Below are positions 40,528 through 49,607 of a stretch of DNA of 64,000 nt, one piece after another (the first letter of the stretch is position 1; every line of letters begins with the position of its first letter). The stretch is from Chitinimonas viridis. GTDB taxonomy: Bacteria; Pseudomonadota; Gammaproteobacteria; Burkholderiales; Chitinimonadaceae. A model generated the notes under the pieces. The model worked only from the letters and a program-made list of their open reading frames with translations, ran no database searches and had not been told where the DNA came from. The position numbers were made by a program, and so were the translations under genes. The DNA lies in the NCBI RefSeq assembly GCF_030409555.1, contig NZ_JAUFPU010000003.1, forward strand, positions 124,001-188,000. The letters are read 5' to 3'.

Positions 40528-43260
40528 TTATCCTCCTGGTTGATTCAGGAAATAGTGCGTGATCGCGGGTCCACCGTCTACCTGATAGCTTACCACGAAG
40601 CGATCAGGCCTCCCTTGAAGGTTGTCGCTATCGAACTCCATGCTGAAGTTGCAATGCACCTGCTTGCCGGCCTTGGCCAGCCTGGCTAGTTCCAGCTCCA
40701 GCTGCTTGTAAGGGCCTTGGTTCAGGTTCTTCTTGTTGGGGAATTTGTCCTTATCGGGCTTGCCATTGCCGGGCACGACATTGAGCGGGCCACCGGGGAA
40801 GCCGAGGGCATCGCCGCCACGGTGGAATCCGACATCATGGCTGTCGGCCTCCTTGCCCTTGCCCAGTAGGCGGTCCAAGACCTTCATGCGCCTGCCGCGC
40901 TTTTTCACGTCGACCTTACCCCGAGTGCTGACCGAACGGCCTAGATGATCGGTTTCGAATTCCATGCCGTCGAAGTGATAGATGGTATTGGGCTGCAAGG
41001 GCTGTTTGCTGACGGCGATGTATTCGTTGAAATTCTGGATATAGATGTGCTGACGGGCCGGCGGGGATTCTGGTCTGGTGATCAGTTGCGCTGGCGTGGG
41101 GGCGGCGTGTTGCTGGTTCAGCGCCTGCAGTATGTCGGCGTTCTTGTGGCTGCCTACCCAGCGATTGCTGATGCCTGCCTCTCTCAGCGCCAGCCGGGTG
41201 CGATTTGCCAGGTTCAGCGCATGCTTGCCCAGGTCCTTCTCGTAGTCGATGTCGCCACGGGCGGCCAGTGCCAGGATGGCGGCACTGCGCGCAGTGCCGG
41301 TGAGGCCTGGCTGGTTGGTGTCGACGCTGCGCGCCAGGGCGGCGATGGCAAGGTCGCCGGCTTGTTCCTGTTTTTGGATGTAGTCATGGGCTTTGCGTAG
41401 TTCGTCGTGCTGATTCAGCGTCTGCCAGGCGGCGTCCACGGTAGCCTGGGTGGGGGTGTCGAGTGTATCGGGCAGCGCCGGGCCGGCTGGCTGGGCCGGT
41501 GGGCGCGGTGGCGGCTTGGGCTGGGTGGGCCGTTGCTGCAGCTGTAGCAGTGTCTGCTGTACCAGCGCTACCTGCTTGCGCCCTATCAGCAAGCCATCGG
41601 TGTGGGGTTGCGAGCGGATGTGCTGGAGATTCAGGCTGGTCATCAGCGCTTGCAGCTGGGCCTTTTCGCCATGCAGCAGCAGGGTGCCATCCTTGTTCAG
41701 GGAGGTCTGCGGGAGCAGTTGAGGGGCGTTGCTGCTGTCACTGGTGTGAAGTGGGGCTGGGCTGGATGCGTCTTCCGCCGTCGGTTGGGTGAGGGGATCG
41801 GCAGGGTGGGGCTGAGCTGCTTGTGGGGTGGGGGATTGGGCAGGTGCGTCCTCGCTTGCGGCGGGAGGCTTGGCGCTCTCCTCCACCGTGACGCGGCGCT
41901 GTGGCGTATGGCGGGCGGCAGCAGCAACTTGCCCGGTGTTACGGTCAGCCGTGGTTGTCCGGGCGCTGGGTGTGGTGGCTGCGGGAGATTCCGCCTCGCT
42001 TGGGGGCGTCGCTTGGGTGCGCGAGAAAGTGGCCTTTGTATTGCCAGCAGGTGCTGCTTGCGTGTCGGCGGCGCGGCGGTGGTCAGGAATCTGGCCGGCG
42101 GTGGCGCTGGTGGCTTCAGGTGCGCGGCGTTCGGTGGTGGCCTGGTTTTCCTGGTCTACAGCAGCAGGGCGCGTGACAGTGTTGACCGCCCTTGGTGCTG
42201 GGGTATGGATGGCGGTCGCAGCCACGCTGCCTAGCTTGCTGGCGCCACGGCTGGCTGTACCGAGCAGGCCCGCTGTTGCTGCGCCCTCCAGGGCGGCCTT
42301 GGCAACGCCTTGCAGCAGCGACTGCTTGGGGTCGATGACCTGTTGGCGGGCGTGATTCTTGGCCAGTTGCTCCGCGCCGCTCTGGACGGCTTCTTCTGAC
42401 GACTCCTGTACCAGCTCGCGGCTTACCCGGGCTAGTGCCTGTACGGCAGTCTGTCGGCCCATTACCTTCTCGCCTTGCCTGACGAGTGCCGTAGTGCCGA
42501 ACAGGCCGCTGAGGGCGCCGGTGCTCAGGCCGGTACGCCATGCCACATGGGTGGCGTAGCTGTCTGCCATGGCGGCGCGCGCTTTGTCGACGCTGCCCAG
42601 GGTTTGCAGCAGCTTTTGGAATTGCGGTGATTGATCGAGCTGGGACGGGTCGGCCTGCATGATTTCGTCGTAGGCCTCGGCGCCGCTTTGCATGGCCGCC
42701 AGGCTGCCTTCGGCTACGCTGTTGCCGACCACGGCGGGCAAGGCCTTGGCCAGCTCCGCACCTTTGGGCAGCTGCAGGATGCGCGCTGCGGCCTTGCCCA
42801 GGGCGCCTTGTGAGGCAAGTGTGCGCGCGGCCAGGGCCGTACCGCCTACCCGGGCGGTGAGGGTAATGGGGGCTGCGACGGCGCCGCCCACTGCCATGCC
42901 GGGCAGCGATTGCACACCGGCCAGGCCCAGCTTGTGGAGGCTGAGTTCATCGGACTGCATGGCGTTGTAGCCCAGGTCGCTGAGCAGGGCCTGGCCATAC
43001 TGCATGCCGCTGCGCCCCATCTCCATCATGTCGGCGCCGACTTCGTCGGCCCCGAGCTTGCCGACCAGCCAGCCGGCGCCATGCAGGAGGCCGTTGGAAC
43101 CTATGGTCCATGCGCCTGCTAGATCACGGGCCCCGCCGATCCAGAAGCCTTCCTCCTCCCGCCCTGGTGTGTGCCTGGCGGGTGGGGGCAAAGAAAAAGC
43201 CGCGTTGGACGCGGCTTTGGGGGGAGGGGGTTGGGATTGTCTATCTAGCCATGCGGGCAT
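40528..43260 (-). CDS. Polymorphic toxin with C-terminal YeeF/EndoNS_2-like nuclease domain
   Basis: The protein is 910 residues. Residues 1-370 are alanine-rich and helical with hydrophobic stretches ('GMAVGGAVAAPITLTARVGGTALAARTLA'). Residues 375-600 are a Pro/Thr/Ala-rich low-complexity linker. The C terminus (about 765-905) has 'METDHLGR'-like 'FETDHLGRSVSTRGKVDV', then 'SHDVGFHRGGDALGF' with Asp809-x-Gly-x-His813 and 'GPLNVVPGN...LNQGPYKQLELELARL', matching DNA/RNA non-specific endonuclease toxins of the YeeF type. No PAAR, RHS or LXG domain was seen, so the delivery route is unknown. ATG 43260 has AGGAG upstream. An intrinsic terminator lies within its first codons. Confidence 0.7.
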   Translation of the reverse strand: MPAWLDRQSQPPPPKAASNAAFSLPPPARHTPGREEEGFWIGGARDLAGAWTIGSNGLLHGAGWLVGKLGADEVGADMMEMGRSGMQYGQALLSDLGYNAMQSDELSLHKLGLAGVQSLPGMAVGGAVAAPITLTARVGGTALAARTLASQGALGKAAARILQLPKGAELAKALPAVVGNSVAEGSLAAMQSGAEAYDEIMQADPSQLDQSPQFQKLLQTLGSVDKARAAMADSYATHVAWRTGLSTGALSGLFGTTALVRQGEKVMGRQTAVQALARVSRELVQESSEEAVQSGAEQLAKNHARQQVIDPKQSLLQGVAKAALEGAATAGLLGTASRGASKLGSVAATAIHTPAPRAVNTVTRPAAVDQENQATTERRAPEATSATAGQIPDHRRAADTQAAPAGNTKATFSRTQATPPSEAESPAATTPSARTTTADRNTGQVAAAARHTPQRRVTVEESAKPPAASEDAPAQSPTPQAAQPHPADPLTQPTAEDASSPAPLHTSDSSNAPQLLPQTSLNKDGTLLLHGEKAQLQALMTSLNLQHIRSQPHTDGLLIGRKQVALVQQTLLQLQQRPTQPKPPPRPPAQPAGPALPDTLDTPTQATVDAAWQTLNQHDELRKAHDYIQKQEQAGDLAIAALARSVDTNQPGLTGTARSAAILALAARGDIDYEKDLGKHALNLANRTRLALREAGISNRWVGSHKNADILQALNQQHAAPTPAQLITRPESPPARQHIYIQNFNEYIAVSKQPLQPNTIYHFDGMEFETDHLGRSVSTRGKVDVKKRGRRMKVLDRLLGKGKEADSHDVGFHRGGDALGFPGGPLNVVPGNGKPDKDKFPNKKNLNQGPYKQLELELARLAKAGKQVHCNFSMEFDSDNLQGRPDRFVVSYQVDGGPAITHYFLNQPGG
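43191..43218 (-). terminator. Intrinsic terminator inside the toxin 5' coding region
   Basis: On the minus strand AAAGCCGCG, loop TCCAA, CGCGGCTTT (43218-43196) is followed by a T-rich TTCTT (to 43191). It has the full form of a Rho-independent terminator yet encodes toxin residues 15-23. It could attenuate toxin transcription. Confidence 0.6.
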
Positions 43261-43398
43261 TCATTTCTCCTCTTCCGTTGTGAGTGTGGGTTTGTTCAAG
43301 GGCCTGTGATGAATCGCTGACGCTCGTCGCCACTTTTGAATTGGCTGCGCTTAATAAAGGCTTAAGCTCATGGCTGGCGCCATGGGTTGAGCAGGTGC

Positions 43399-43809
43399 TC
43401 AGTCGCCACTCAGGTACATATCGCCCTGCTGGTGGGCGCGCTGTTGTTCCAAGGCGATGCTGGCGTGGCAGCTGGCTTGCCTACTGGTGGCACCTGTGCC
43501 GAGAAACAGTGGTTGCCAGACTTCGCGCTGGTAGCGATCGGCCTTGGCGCTGGCGCTGCCATAGAGCCTTTGCAGGCGGCTGGCTTCGTTGCGGGCGGTG
43601 CGGAGGGCTTGATCCAGGGCGGGCATGCCGGCATCCAGTGGCCCCATGCCTTTCATGGCTTGATTGAGGCGGTCGATTTCGGCGTGCTGCAGGCCCAGTT
43701 GCTGGCTGGCCAGTCTGGCGATGTGGCGTAGCTCTGCCAGGCGGTTGTCGGCTTCCAGCTCGGCGGTGGCTTCGATCAGGCTGCGGGCAATGTGGCTGAG
43801 GGCTGACAT
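43399..43809 (-). CDS. Small helical protein upstream of the toxin gene
   Basis: The product is 136 residues, almost wholly alpha-helical by composition ('HIARSLIEATAELEADNRLAELRHIARLASQQLGLQHAEIDRLNQAM', 'LDQALRTARNEASRLQRLYGSASAKADRYQ'). It probably forms a coiled coil. No family was recognised. GGAGAT lies 6 nt before ATG 43809. It is the first gene of the toxin-immunity unit (138 nt before the toxin ATG) and downstream of the GTAC-rich operators. Chaperone, adaptor or secretion partner of the toxin is a reasonable guess from position and size. Confidence 0.55.
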   Translation of the reverse strand: MSALSHIARSLIEATAELEADNRLAELRHIARLASQQLGLQHAEIDRLNQAMKGMGPLDAGMPALDQALRTARNEASRLQRLYGSASAKADRYQREVWQPLFLGTGATSRQASCHASIALEQQRAHQQGDMYLSGD

Positions 43810-44302
43810 GGATATCTCCGTCTTGATGGGGGGGCCTACCTGGGCCTGGCGTGCCAGTTGCACGCCAGGCCTTGCAAGGGCAAGGCACTGGCTGAGGGCG
43901 TCGGCCGCTGTAGGGTGCGCTTGCCAGAAAACCGGACCGCGCGCCTGGCACGCGTTCTGGTTTGCCGGCAAGGTGTGGCCGGCGGCACGCAGCTCAGGCT
44001 GCACGGTGTTTGGCGACCGATGGCGCTTGTACGATATGTGTTCAAAATGTGTTCATAAAAACGTACACGTGTAACGTATAAATCCCCCACCTTCCCCATC
44101 CGCCTTTGTGTCGGTACGCCTGCCGCTTTAGGTGGTACACCAGACTACGGTGCTGCGGCTACGAGGGGCTTGCTGCACGATGACATGGCGACATCGATGA
44201 ACAGATTGTACGAAAAAATGTACTTAATGTCAAATATTCGTACGAGTTGTACGTTTCGTGTTGCGCGAGGGAGGCGGGCGGGCAAACCGGCCCGCCCGGG
44301 GG
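43810..44302. promoter_or_regulatory. AT-rich control region with GTAC motifs upstream of the toxin operon
   Basis: No gene was found in these 493 nt. GTAC occurs at 44029, 44063, 44208, 44220, 44240 and 44249. GTAC-N8-GTAC (44208-44223) and GTAC-N5-GTAC (44240-44252) stand in a markedly AT-rich stretch. The same GTAC-N8-GTAC arrangement lies at the S24 repressor gene (61658-61673). These look like repressor sites, possibly for that protein. Confidence 0.5.
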
Positions 44303-45025
44303 CTACCAGCCGACCTGGATGGTGCGCTGGTTCAGGGCTTGAACGGGCCTGGCATTCATCTTGTAGTGTTTTTTGAAGTCAGCCAGTTGCTGTCGTGACA
44401 GGCTGCCCGGCACCTTCAATATCAGCCAGCGCACACCTTCGCTGCAGGCTGGGGTGGTCAATGACCCTGGCAGGGTGTAATAGCGGGTTATGGCGGGCAG
44501 CAGCTTGGCGACATTGATACGGCTGTCGTCTGTGGCGGTCTCTTTGGGTGGTGGAATCTTGTGCCAGAACTGTTTGAGGAAGGCATTCTCCTTGCCGGTA
44601 TTGAGCAGGACGGCAACGACTGCCAACTGGCCCGCGTCATTCTTGTGCACCAGGTGGGCAACCAGGTCGTAGCGCTGGCCGTTGACGGTTTCTTCGGCAG
44701 GTGTGTGGAAGTGGAACTGCAACAGGCGATATTCGTCCTGACCCAGCCGTATGCTGCTGCCACTATCGTAGTTGAGCTGGACGGTGTGGCCATTGTTGAC
44801 GACTTGCGTGCTGCTGTCGTGGTAGTTGAATTCGATATCAGGTAATAGGGCATGCTCTACGCGGGCGGTGTCGATATTGACGGGTGATTGTTCGTGACCG
44901 CTGTTGCAGAGGCCGCCCCAATGCTTGGGGCCGTGTTTTCCGTGGTAGCTCCAGTGGGTTTCTTCTGCAGATGCGCTGGTGCAGGCCAAGAGGGCGGCTG
45001 CCAGCAGGCAGGGGGTGATCTTCAT
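44303..45025 (-). CDS. Periplasmic alpha-carbonic anhydrase
   Basis: The protein is 240 residues. The signal peptide 'MKITPCLLAAALLACTSASA' leads into the alpha-carbonic anhydrase fold: 'HWSYHGKHGPKHWGGLC', 'QSPVNIDT', 'LLQFHFHTPAEE' (two zinc His), 'DLVAHLVHKND' (third zinc His), 'YYTLPGSLTTPACSEGVRWLIL'. It hydrates CO2 in the periplasm. GAGGAAATC precedes the ATG at 45025; the frame extends upstream without support. All three zinc ligands are present, so activity is expected. Confidence 0.92.
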   Translation of the reverse strand: MKITPCLLAAALLACTSASAEETHWSYHGKHGPKHWGGLCNSGHEQSPVNIDTARVEHALLPDIEFNYHDSSTQVVNNGHTVQLNYDSGSSIRLGQDEYRLLQFHFHTPAEETVNGQRYDLVAHLVHKNDAGQLAVVAVLLNTGKENAFLKQFWHKIPPPKETATDDSRINVAKLLPAITRYYTLPGSLTTPACSEGVRWLILKVPGSLSRQQLADFKKHYKMNARPVQALNQRTIQVGW

Positions 45026-45215
45026 GATTTCCTCGACTCCTTGAGTGTATGGGTGCCGAACAGGGGCGCCAGACTGAGGTATAGCGCATGGTGTGGGTAT
45101 CCGGCTGGCGGCAGCCTGGACACTGGCATTGTGATTGCCAGTGGTGCGATTAAACTCAGGTAGAGGCAGGCTCTTAGCGGCGCGACCGGAATTCTTGTGA
45201 GCAGGAAGGATTGAT

Positions 45216-45647
45216 ATGTCTACCCTTGAACGGGCGATTGCCATTGCGGCGACGGCACACCAGGGCCAGGTCGATAAGGCGGGGCAGCCTTATATACTGC
45301 ACCCCTTGCGTCTGATGCTGGCGGTAACGACGGCTGACGAGCGCATGGCGGCTGTGCTGCATGATGTGGTTGAGGATACGGCGGTCACGCTGGAGGAGCT
45401 GGCCTTGGCTGGCTTTCCGCAAGCCGTGCTGGACGCGGTGACGGCCTTGACCAAGACCGAGGGGGAGTCGCGTATTGCGGCGGCGCATAGAGCGGCCGCT
45501 AACCCCATTGCGCGGCGGGTAAAGCTGGCCGACGTGGCGGACAATATGGATCTGGGCCGCATCAGCCAGCCTACCGAGGCCGACTATGCCCGGCTCAAGG
45601 TCTACGAGCAGGTGCGTGCCATCCTGCTGGCGGGCGAGCCGTTGTGA
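45216..45647 (+). CDS. MESH1/SpoT-type HD-domain (p)ppGpp hydrolase-like protein
   Basis: The product is 143 residues ('AIAIAATAHQGQVDKAGQPYILHPLRLML', 'MAAVLHDVVEDTAVTLEEL', 'RRVKLADVADNMDL'). H...HD...D is the metal-binding set of the RelA/SpoT hydrolase domain, here as a stand-alone small alarmone hydrolase (MESH1-like). It lacks a synthetase domain. AAGGA precedes the ATG. It may hydrolyse (p)ppGpp or NADPH, as MESH1 does. It is monocistronic. Confidence 0.85.
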   Translation: MSTLERAIAIAATAHQGQVDKAGQPYILHPLRLMLAVTTADERMAAVLHDVVEDTAVTLEELALAGFPQAVLDAVTALTKTEGESRIAAAHRAAANPIARRVKLADVADNMDLGRISQPTEADYARLKVYEQVRAILLAGEPL

Positions 45648-45664
45648 CCTTGTCTCTGGCGGTA

Positions 45665-46579
45665 TCAGCGTATGCCGGTGCTGCCGAGCTCTGCCGTGCA
45701 CACGGCCAGTACACATTCGCGCAACCAGCGGTGGGCGGGGTCGGCCTGTAGCCTGGGGTGCCAGATCAGCGAGATGGTGAGTTCGGGCAGGGCGATGGGT
45801 AGTGCGAAGCTGTGCATGCCCGCGCGCAGATTGCCGGTATGGCGTTCGGGCACGCTGGCGATCAGGTCGGCATGACGTGCCAGTGCCAAGGCGGTGGAAA
45901 AACCGCTGACTATGGTTGCGACCTGGCGTTCCAGCCCCAGTGATGCCAGCGCTGCATCGATAGGGCCTTGTTCCCGCCCTTGCCGCGAGATACCGATGTG
46001 CCTGCCGGCAGCATAAAGCGCGGCGGTCGGCTCGGTTTGGCTTAGCGGATGCCCCGCACGGACAACCCCGATGAAGCGATCACGGAACAGGGTCTGGACT
46101 TTCAGCTCAGGGCCGGTGGCCTCGCCTATCACACCCGTCTCGAGATCGACGCTGCCGTCGCGCAGTGGTGCATTGTCCTTGCTTGTTTTCTGCATGAAGC
46201 ACAGGCGTACGCCGGGCGCCTCATCGGCGATGCGGGCCATGAGTGCTGGGCCGAAATTCTCGGCGAACCCGTCGCGCGAGCGCAGGGTGAAGGTGCGTAC
46301 CAACTGTCTGAGATCGGGCTGCTCGGCCGGCCGCAATACGGCTTGCGCATCCTGCACCAGCTGGCTGACGCGCTCGCGCAGTTCGATCGCCCTTGGTGTT
46401 GGCACCAGGCCACGCCCGGCGCGAACCAGCAGGGGGTCGCCGGTGGTTTCGCGCAATCGTGCCAAGGCTCGGCTCATGGCCGAGGGGCTGAGCCGCAGGC
46501 GGCGTGCGGCGCGGGCGACGCTGCCTTCCGCCAGCAGGACATCGAGCGTGGTGAGCAGGTTGAGATCGGGCGTGGACAT
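45665..46579 (-). CDS. LysR-type regulator divergent from an MFS efflux gene
   Basis: The protein is about 304 residues. The HTH 'LNLLTTLDVLLAEGSVARAARRLRLSPSAMSRALARLRE' is of the NodD/LeuO-like LysR group, followed by the effector domain ('FTLRSRDGFAENFGPALMARIADEAPGVRLCFM'). It is divergent from the MFS gene across 146 nt, which suggests control of that pump. ATG 46579 was chosen by family length; ATG 46606 is nine codons further upstream and possible. It is convergent with the MESH1-like gene (17-nt gap). Confidence 0.85.
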   Translation of the reverse strand: MSTPDLNLLTTLDVLLAEGSVARAARRLRLSPSAMSRALARLRETTGDPLLVRAGRGLVPTPRAIELRERVSQLVQDAQAVLRPAEQPDLRQLVRTFTLRSRDGFAENFGPALMARIADEAPGVRLCFMQKTSKDNAPLRDGSVDLETGVIGEATGPELKVQTLFRDRFIGVVRAGHPLSQTEPTAALYAAGRHIGISRQGREQGPIDAALASLGLERQVATIVSGFSTALALARHADLIASVPERHTGNLRAGMHSFALPIALPELTISLIWHPRLQADPAHRWLRECVLAVCTAELGSTGIR

Positions 46580-46725
46580 GGGTTGACGATAGCGCAGAAC
46601 AGACATGGTGTGGCGTTGTATGCATGAATAAAGTGCAAATGCTGCGCCTTCCGCCATGGGTGACGGGGGGCTAGTCTCTGCTTGTGATCGCGGTGTATGG
46701 CGAGTGGCAATCGGAGGCGGCTTTC

Positions 46726-48234
46726 ATGTTGAAACCAAGGGTAAAAGCAGGTGATGCGGTAGGGGCGGCTGGGCGTCGGCCGGCTGCGGTGGACTGGGCG
46801 CTGGTTAGCCTGGCGCTGGCGATGTTGCTGTCTTCGTTAGGCACCAGCATTGCCAGTGTGGGCTTGCCGACGTTGGCTCAGGCCTACCAGGCTTCTTTCC
46901 AGGCGGTGCAGTGGGTGGTGCTGGCGTATCTCATTGCCATTACCACCTTGATCGTCAGCGTTGGATGGCTGGGCGACGTCATCGGTCGCCGGAGGCTATT
47001 GCTGGTGGGGATAGGCCTGTTCACCACGGCCTCGGCGCTTTGTGGTGCTGCGCCTACGCTGGGGGCCTTGATTGCTGCACGGGTGGCGCAAGGCTTGGGT
47101 GCGGCCATCATGATGGCGCTTGCCCTGGCCCTGGTGGGCGAGGCGGTAGCCAAGGAGAGGCGCGGCAGTGCCATGGGGCTTTTGGGTTCGATGTCGGCCA
47201 TCGGGACGGCGCTCGGGCCTTCGCTGGGGGGCTTGCTGATAGCCGAGCTGGGGTGGCGGGCGATATTCTGGTTCAACCTGCCCTTGGGCGTATTGGCCGG
47301 TTTGCTGGCGTATCGCTACCTGCCGGGGGATGGCTTGGCCCCCAGGGCAAATCTGCGTGACTTCGATTTTGGGGGCATGTCGCTGCTGGCGGTGACGCTG
47401 GCGGCCTATGCGCTGGCCATGACAGCAGGGCAGGGCGGGCCGGGTTGGCGCAATGGGGGGCTGCTGCTGCTGGCCTTGGTAGCGGGTGGCTTTTTCGTGT
47501 GGCTGGAAACCAGGGTTGCGTCGCCGTTGATACGCTTGGGCATGTTCCGTGACCCCGTGCTGAGCGCAGGCCTGACCACCAGCGCGCTGGTGGCCACGGT
47601 GATCATGGCGACACTGGTGGTCGGGCCATTCTATCTGGCCCGTACGCTGGGGCTGGATGCGATGCTGGTGGGGCTGCTCATGTCGGCCGGGCCTGCGGCG
47701 GCGGCGCTTGGCGGGGTGCCTGCCGGTCGCCTGGTGGATCGCTTGGGTGCGCCGCCGCTGACGCTGGTGGGCCTAGCGGGCATGGCCGCGGGCAGTAGCA
47801 TGCTGTGGCTGCTGCCGCCGGCCTTGGGAGCCGTTGCCTATGTTGTACCGCTGGTGATCATCACGACCAGCTATGCCTTGTTCCAGACTGCTAACAATAC
47901 GGCGGTGGCGGCGGATGCCAGGCCCGACCAGCGAGGTGTCATCTCGGGCATGCTTAGCCTGTCGCGCAACCTGGGCTTGATTACGGGCGCTTCGTTGATG
48001 GGGGCTGTTTTTGCTTACGGGGCAAGGGCGACCGATGTCACGCTGGCCTCCGCTGTATCGGTAGCGGCCGGTATGCAGATGACGTTTGCTGTCGCGATGG
48101 GCTTGATCTGCCTGGCGATAGCCATAGCCTGGGCGGGCCGCAGGAGGTTGCTGCCGGCCCCGGCGGATGTAGCCGAGGCTGCTTCGAGCATGCCTGGTGG
48201 CGGTGCTGAGAGCGGCTACCAAAACTCAGCGTAG
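46726..48234 (+). CDS. MFS drug/proton antiporter (DHA2, 14-helix type)
   Basis: The protein is 502 residues with about 14 membrane segments. Motif A 'GWLGDVIGRRRLLLVGIGLF', motif C-like 'MGLLGSMSAIGTALGPSLGGLLI' and 'WRAIFWFNLPLGVLA' are typical of EmrB/QacA drug exporters. It uses the proton gradient to expel toxic compounds. ATG 46726 has GGAGG 9 nt upstream; the longer GTG start at 46684 is less likely. The last five codons and the stop lie within a copy of the dispersed repeat, so the C-terminal tail was reshaped by it. Confidence 0.9.
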   Translation: MLKPRVKAGDAVGAAGRRPAAVDWALVSLALAMLLSSLGTSIASVGLPTLAQAYQASFQAVQWVVLAYLIAITTLIVSVGWLGDVIGRRRLLLVGIGLFTTASALCGAAPTLGALIAARVAQGLGAAIMMALALALVGEAVAKERRGSAMGLLGSMSAIGTALGPSLGGLLIAELGWRAIFWFNLPLGVLAGLLAYRYLPGDGLAPRANLRDFDFGGMSLLAVTLAAYALAMTAGQGGPGWRNGGLLLLALVAGGFFVWLETRVASPLIRLGMFRDPVLSAGLTTSALVATVIMATLVVGPFYLARTLGLDAMLVGLLMSAGPAAAALGGVPAGRLVDRLGAPPLTLVGLAGMAAGSSMLWLLPPALGAVAYVVPLVIITTSYALFQTANNTAVAADARPDQRGVISGMLSLSRNLGLITGASLMGAVFAYGARATDVTLASAVSVAAGMQMTFAVAMGLICLAIAIAWAGRRRLLPAPADVAEAASSMPGGGAESGYQNSA

Positions 48235-48328
48235 CGGTTCTGGCTAGGCGTGCGAGAGATGGCGCGCGCAGCAGACAGTACGTGGGTCCGGCAAGCTCGC
48301 ACAACAACGCCAGAAGGGTTTTGTTAGC
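48215..48328 (-). repeat. Dispersed repeat, copy C (full length)
   Basis: On the minus strand it starts GCTAACAAAACCCTTCTGGC and ends CGCTACGCTGAGTTTTGGTAGC read in two parts. The terminal 13 bp pair at 11 positions. It overlaps the MFS stop codon and lies between convergent genes. Confidence 0.7.
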
Positions 48329-48333
48329 AGCTC

Positions 48334-48831
48334 TTAGTACTCCCTGACCATGACTTGCACCGTGATTTCGGGGTGGCTGGCCAGGGTTTCGGTCTGTTCG
48401 GTAAAGCTGAAACCCATGCGCTGGTAGAGCTGGCAGGCGCGCTCGTTGGTGGGCGAAACGGAGAGTACAACCCTGCTGTGACCCAACTGGCTGGCATGGT
48501 TGATGACGGCCTGGACCAGACTGCTGGCCGCTGTGCTACCGCGCGCCGCTGGGGCTACCCACATGGCGATCAGGTGGTATGCCTGGCTTTGCGGATGCAC
48601 CACGCCGCCGACGAGGCCAATGGCTTGCTCATGGGCATAGGCCAGGAAGAAGGTGGGACCTGCCTGTGCTCCGGCGCGGGCTTGCCATTGCTCGTCACTG
48701 TCGTTGGCGACCTGGGCGTGGCTGATGCCAAAAGCCTTGGGGGCATCCAGCAGTGCGGCTAGCCGTAGCGCCTTGAGTGTGGGCCAGTCTGCCAGCGTGG
48801 CCGGCCGTACCTGGATAGCTGCAGTCTGCAT
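48334..48831 (-). CDS. GNAT-family N-acetyltransferase
   Basis: The product is 165 residues ('QVRPATLADWPTLKALRLAALLDAPKAFG', 'HLIAMWVAPAARGSTAASSLVQAVINHA', 'VVLSVSPTNERACQLYQRMGFSFT'). It has the GNAT acetyl-CoA motif A in the form V-x-P-x-x-R-G-x-T (usual R/Q-x-x-G-x-G/A). The substrate is unknown. Its start lies 8 nt downstream of the O-methyltransferase stop on the same strand, so the two form an operon. Confidence 0.85.
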   Translation of the reverse strand: MQTAAIQVRPATLADWPTLKALRLAALLDAPKAFGISHAQVANDSDEQWQARAGAQAGPTFFLAYAHEQAIGLVGGVVHPQSQAYHLIAMWVAPAARGSTAASSLVQAVINHASQLGHSRVVLSVSPTNERACQLYQRMGFSFTEQTETLASHPEITVQVMVREY

Positions 48832-48839
48832 GGGGTGCC

Positions 48840-49499
48840 TTAGCGCTTGCGCGCCATGGTCAAGCCATCGCCCAAGGGCAGCATGGAAAGGTCGATGCGC
48901 GTGTCGGCGTGCAGTTTGCGGTTAAGCGCTTGCAGTGCCTGGGTGTCGGGCTCTTGCGATGGCTGCACGACGGCGCCGCTCCACAGCACGTTGTCGATGG
49001 CAATGAGACCGCCGGGGCGCAGCAGTTGCAGGCAGCGCTCATAATAGGCGTCGTAGCTGACCTTGTCGGCATCGATAAAGGCAAAGTCGTACTGGCCGGC
49101 TTCGCCTGCGCCGAGGCGCTGATCCAGGGTGTCGAGCGCAGGCGCCAGTTGCAGGTCTATCTTGTGGCTGATGCCGGCGTCGTGCCAGAACGGCTTGCCG
49201 ATGCGGGTGTAGTCGTCGCTGATGTCGCAGGCCAGCAGGTAGCCATCATCGGGTAGTGCGAGCGCGACGCTGAGGGCGCTATAACCGGTGAAGACGCCTA
49301 TCTCGATGGCACGCCGTACCCCCAGCAGCTTGACCAGCATGGCCATGAACTGGCCTTGCTCCGGCGATATCTGCATGCCTGCGGCCTGGTGGCTGCGGGT
49401 GGCTTCCCGCAGCCCGAGCTGGGCCGGGTGTTCGCGTAGGCTATGGTCCAACAGGTATTGGTACAGGGTGTCGTCGAGGTTCAGGCTGCGGTTGCTCAT
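48840..49499 (-). CDS. Class I SAM-dependent O-methyltransferase
   Basis: The protein is 219 residues of the caffeoyl-CoA/catechol O-methyltransferase type: 'LVKLLGVRRAIEIGVFTGYSALSVALALPDDG' (SAM site), 'FAFIDADKVSYDAYYERCLQLLRPGGLIAIDNVLWSG' (metal-binding Asp and motif). It methylates hydroxyl groups of small aromatic or catecholic compounds. AGGAAAG precedes ATG 49499. Co-transcribed with the GNAT gene. Confidence 0.88.
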   Translation of the reverse strand: MSNRSLNLDDTLYQYLLDHSLREHPAQLGLREATRSHQAAGMQISPEQGQFMAMLVKLLGVRRAIEIGVFTGYSALSVALALPDDGYLLACDISDDYTRIGKPFWHDAGISHKIDLQLAPALDTLDQRLGAGEAGQYDFAFIDADKVSYDAYYERCLQLLRPGGLIAIDNVLWSGAVVQPSQEPDTQALQALNRKLHADTRIDLSMLPLGDGLTMARKR

Positions 49500-49607
49500 G
49501 CGCTTTCCTGTTGCGGTGTCGTTGCCAGTGCTTGGCCGGGAGCAAGATATAACCCACGGCTGAGGCGAGTTCAAGCGCCCGGTGCCTGGGCTGGGTGCTG
49601 CCCTTCA

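Noticed and set aside
40161-43809. Type VI secretion effector assignment for the toxin
   Set aside because: No PAAR, VgrG, Hcp, RHS or MIX-like motif was found in the protein or its neighbours, so the delivery route was left open.
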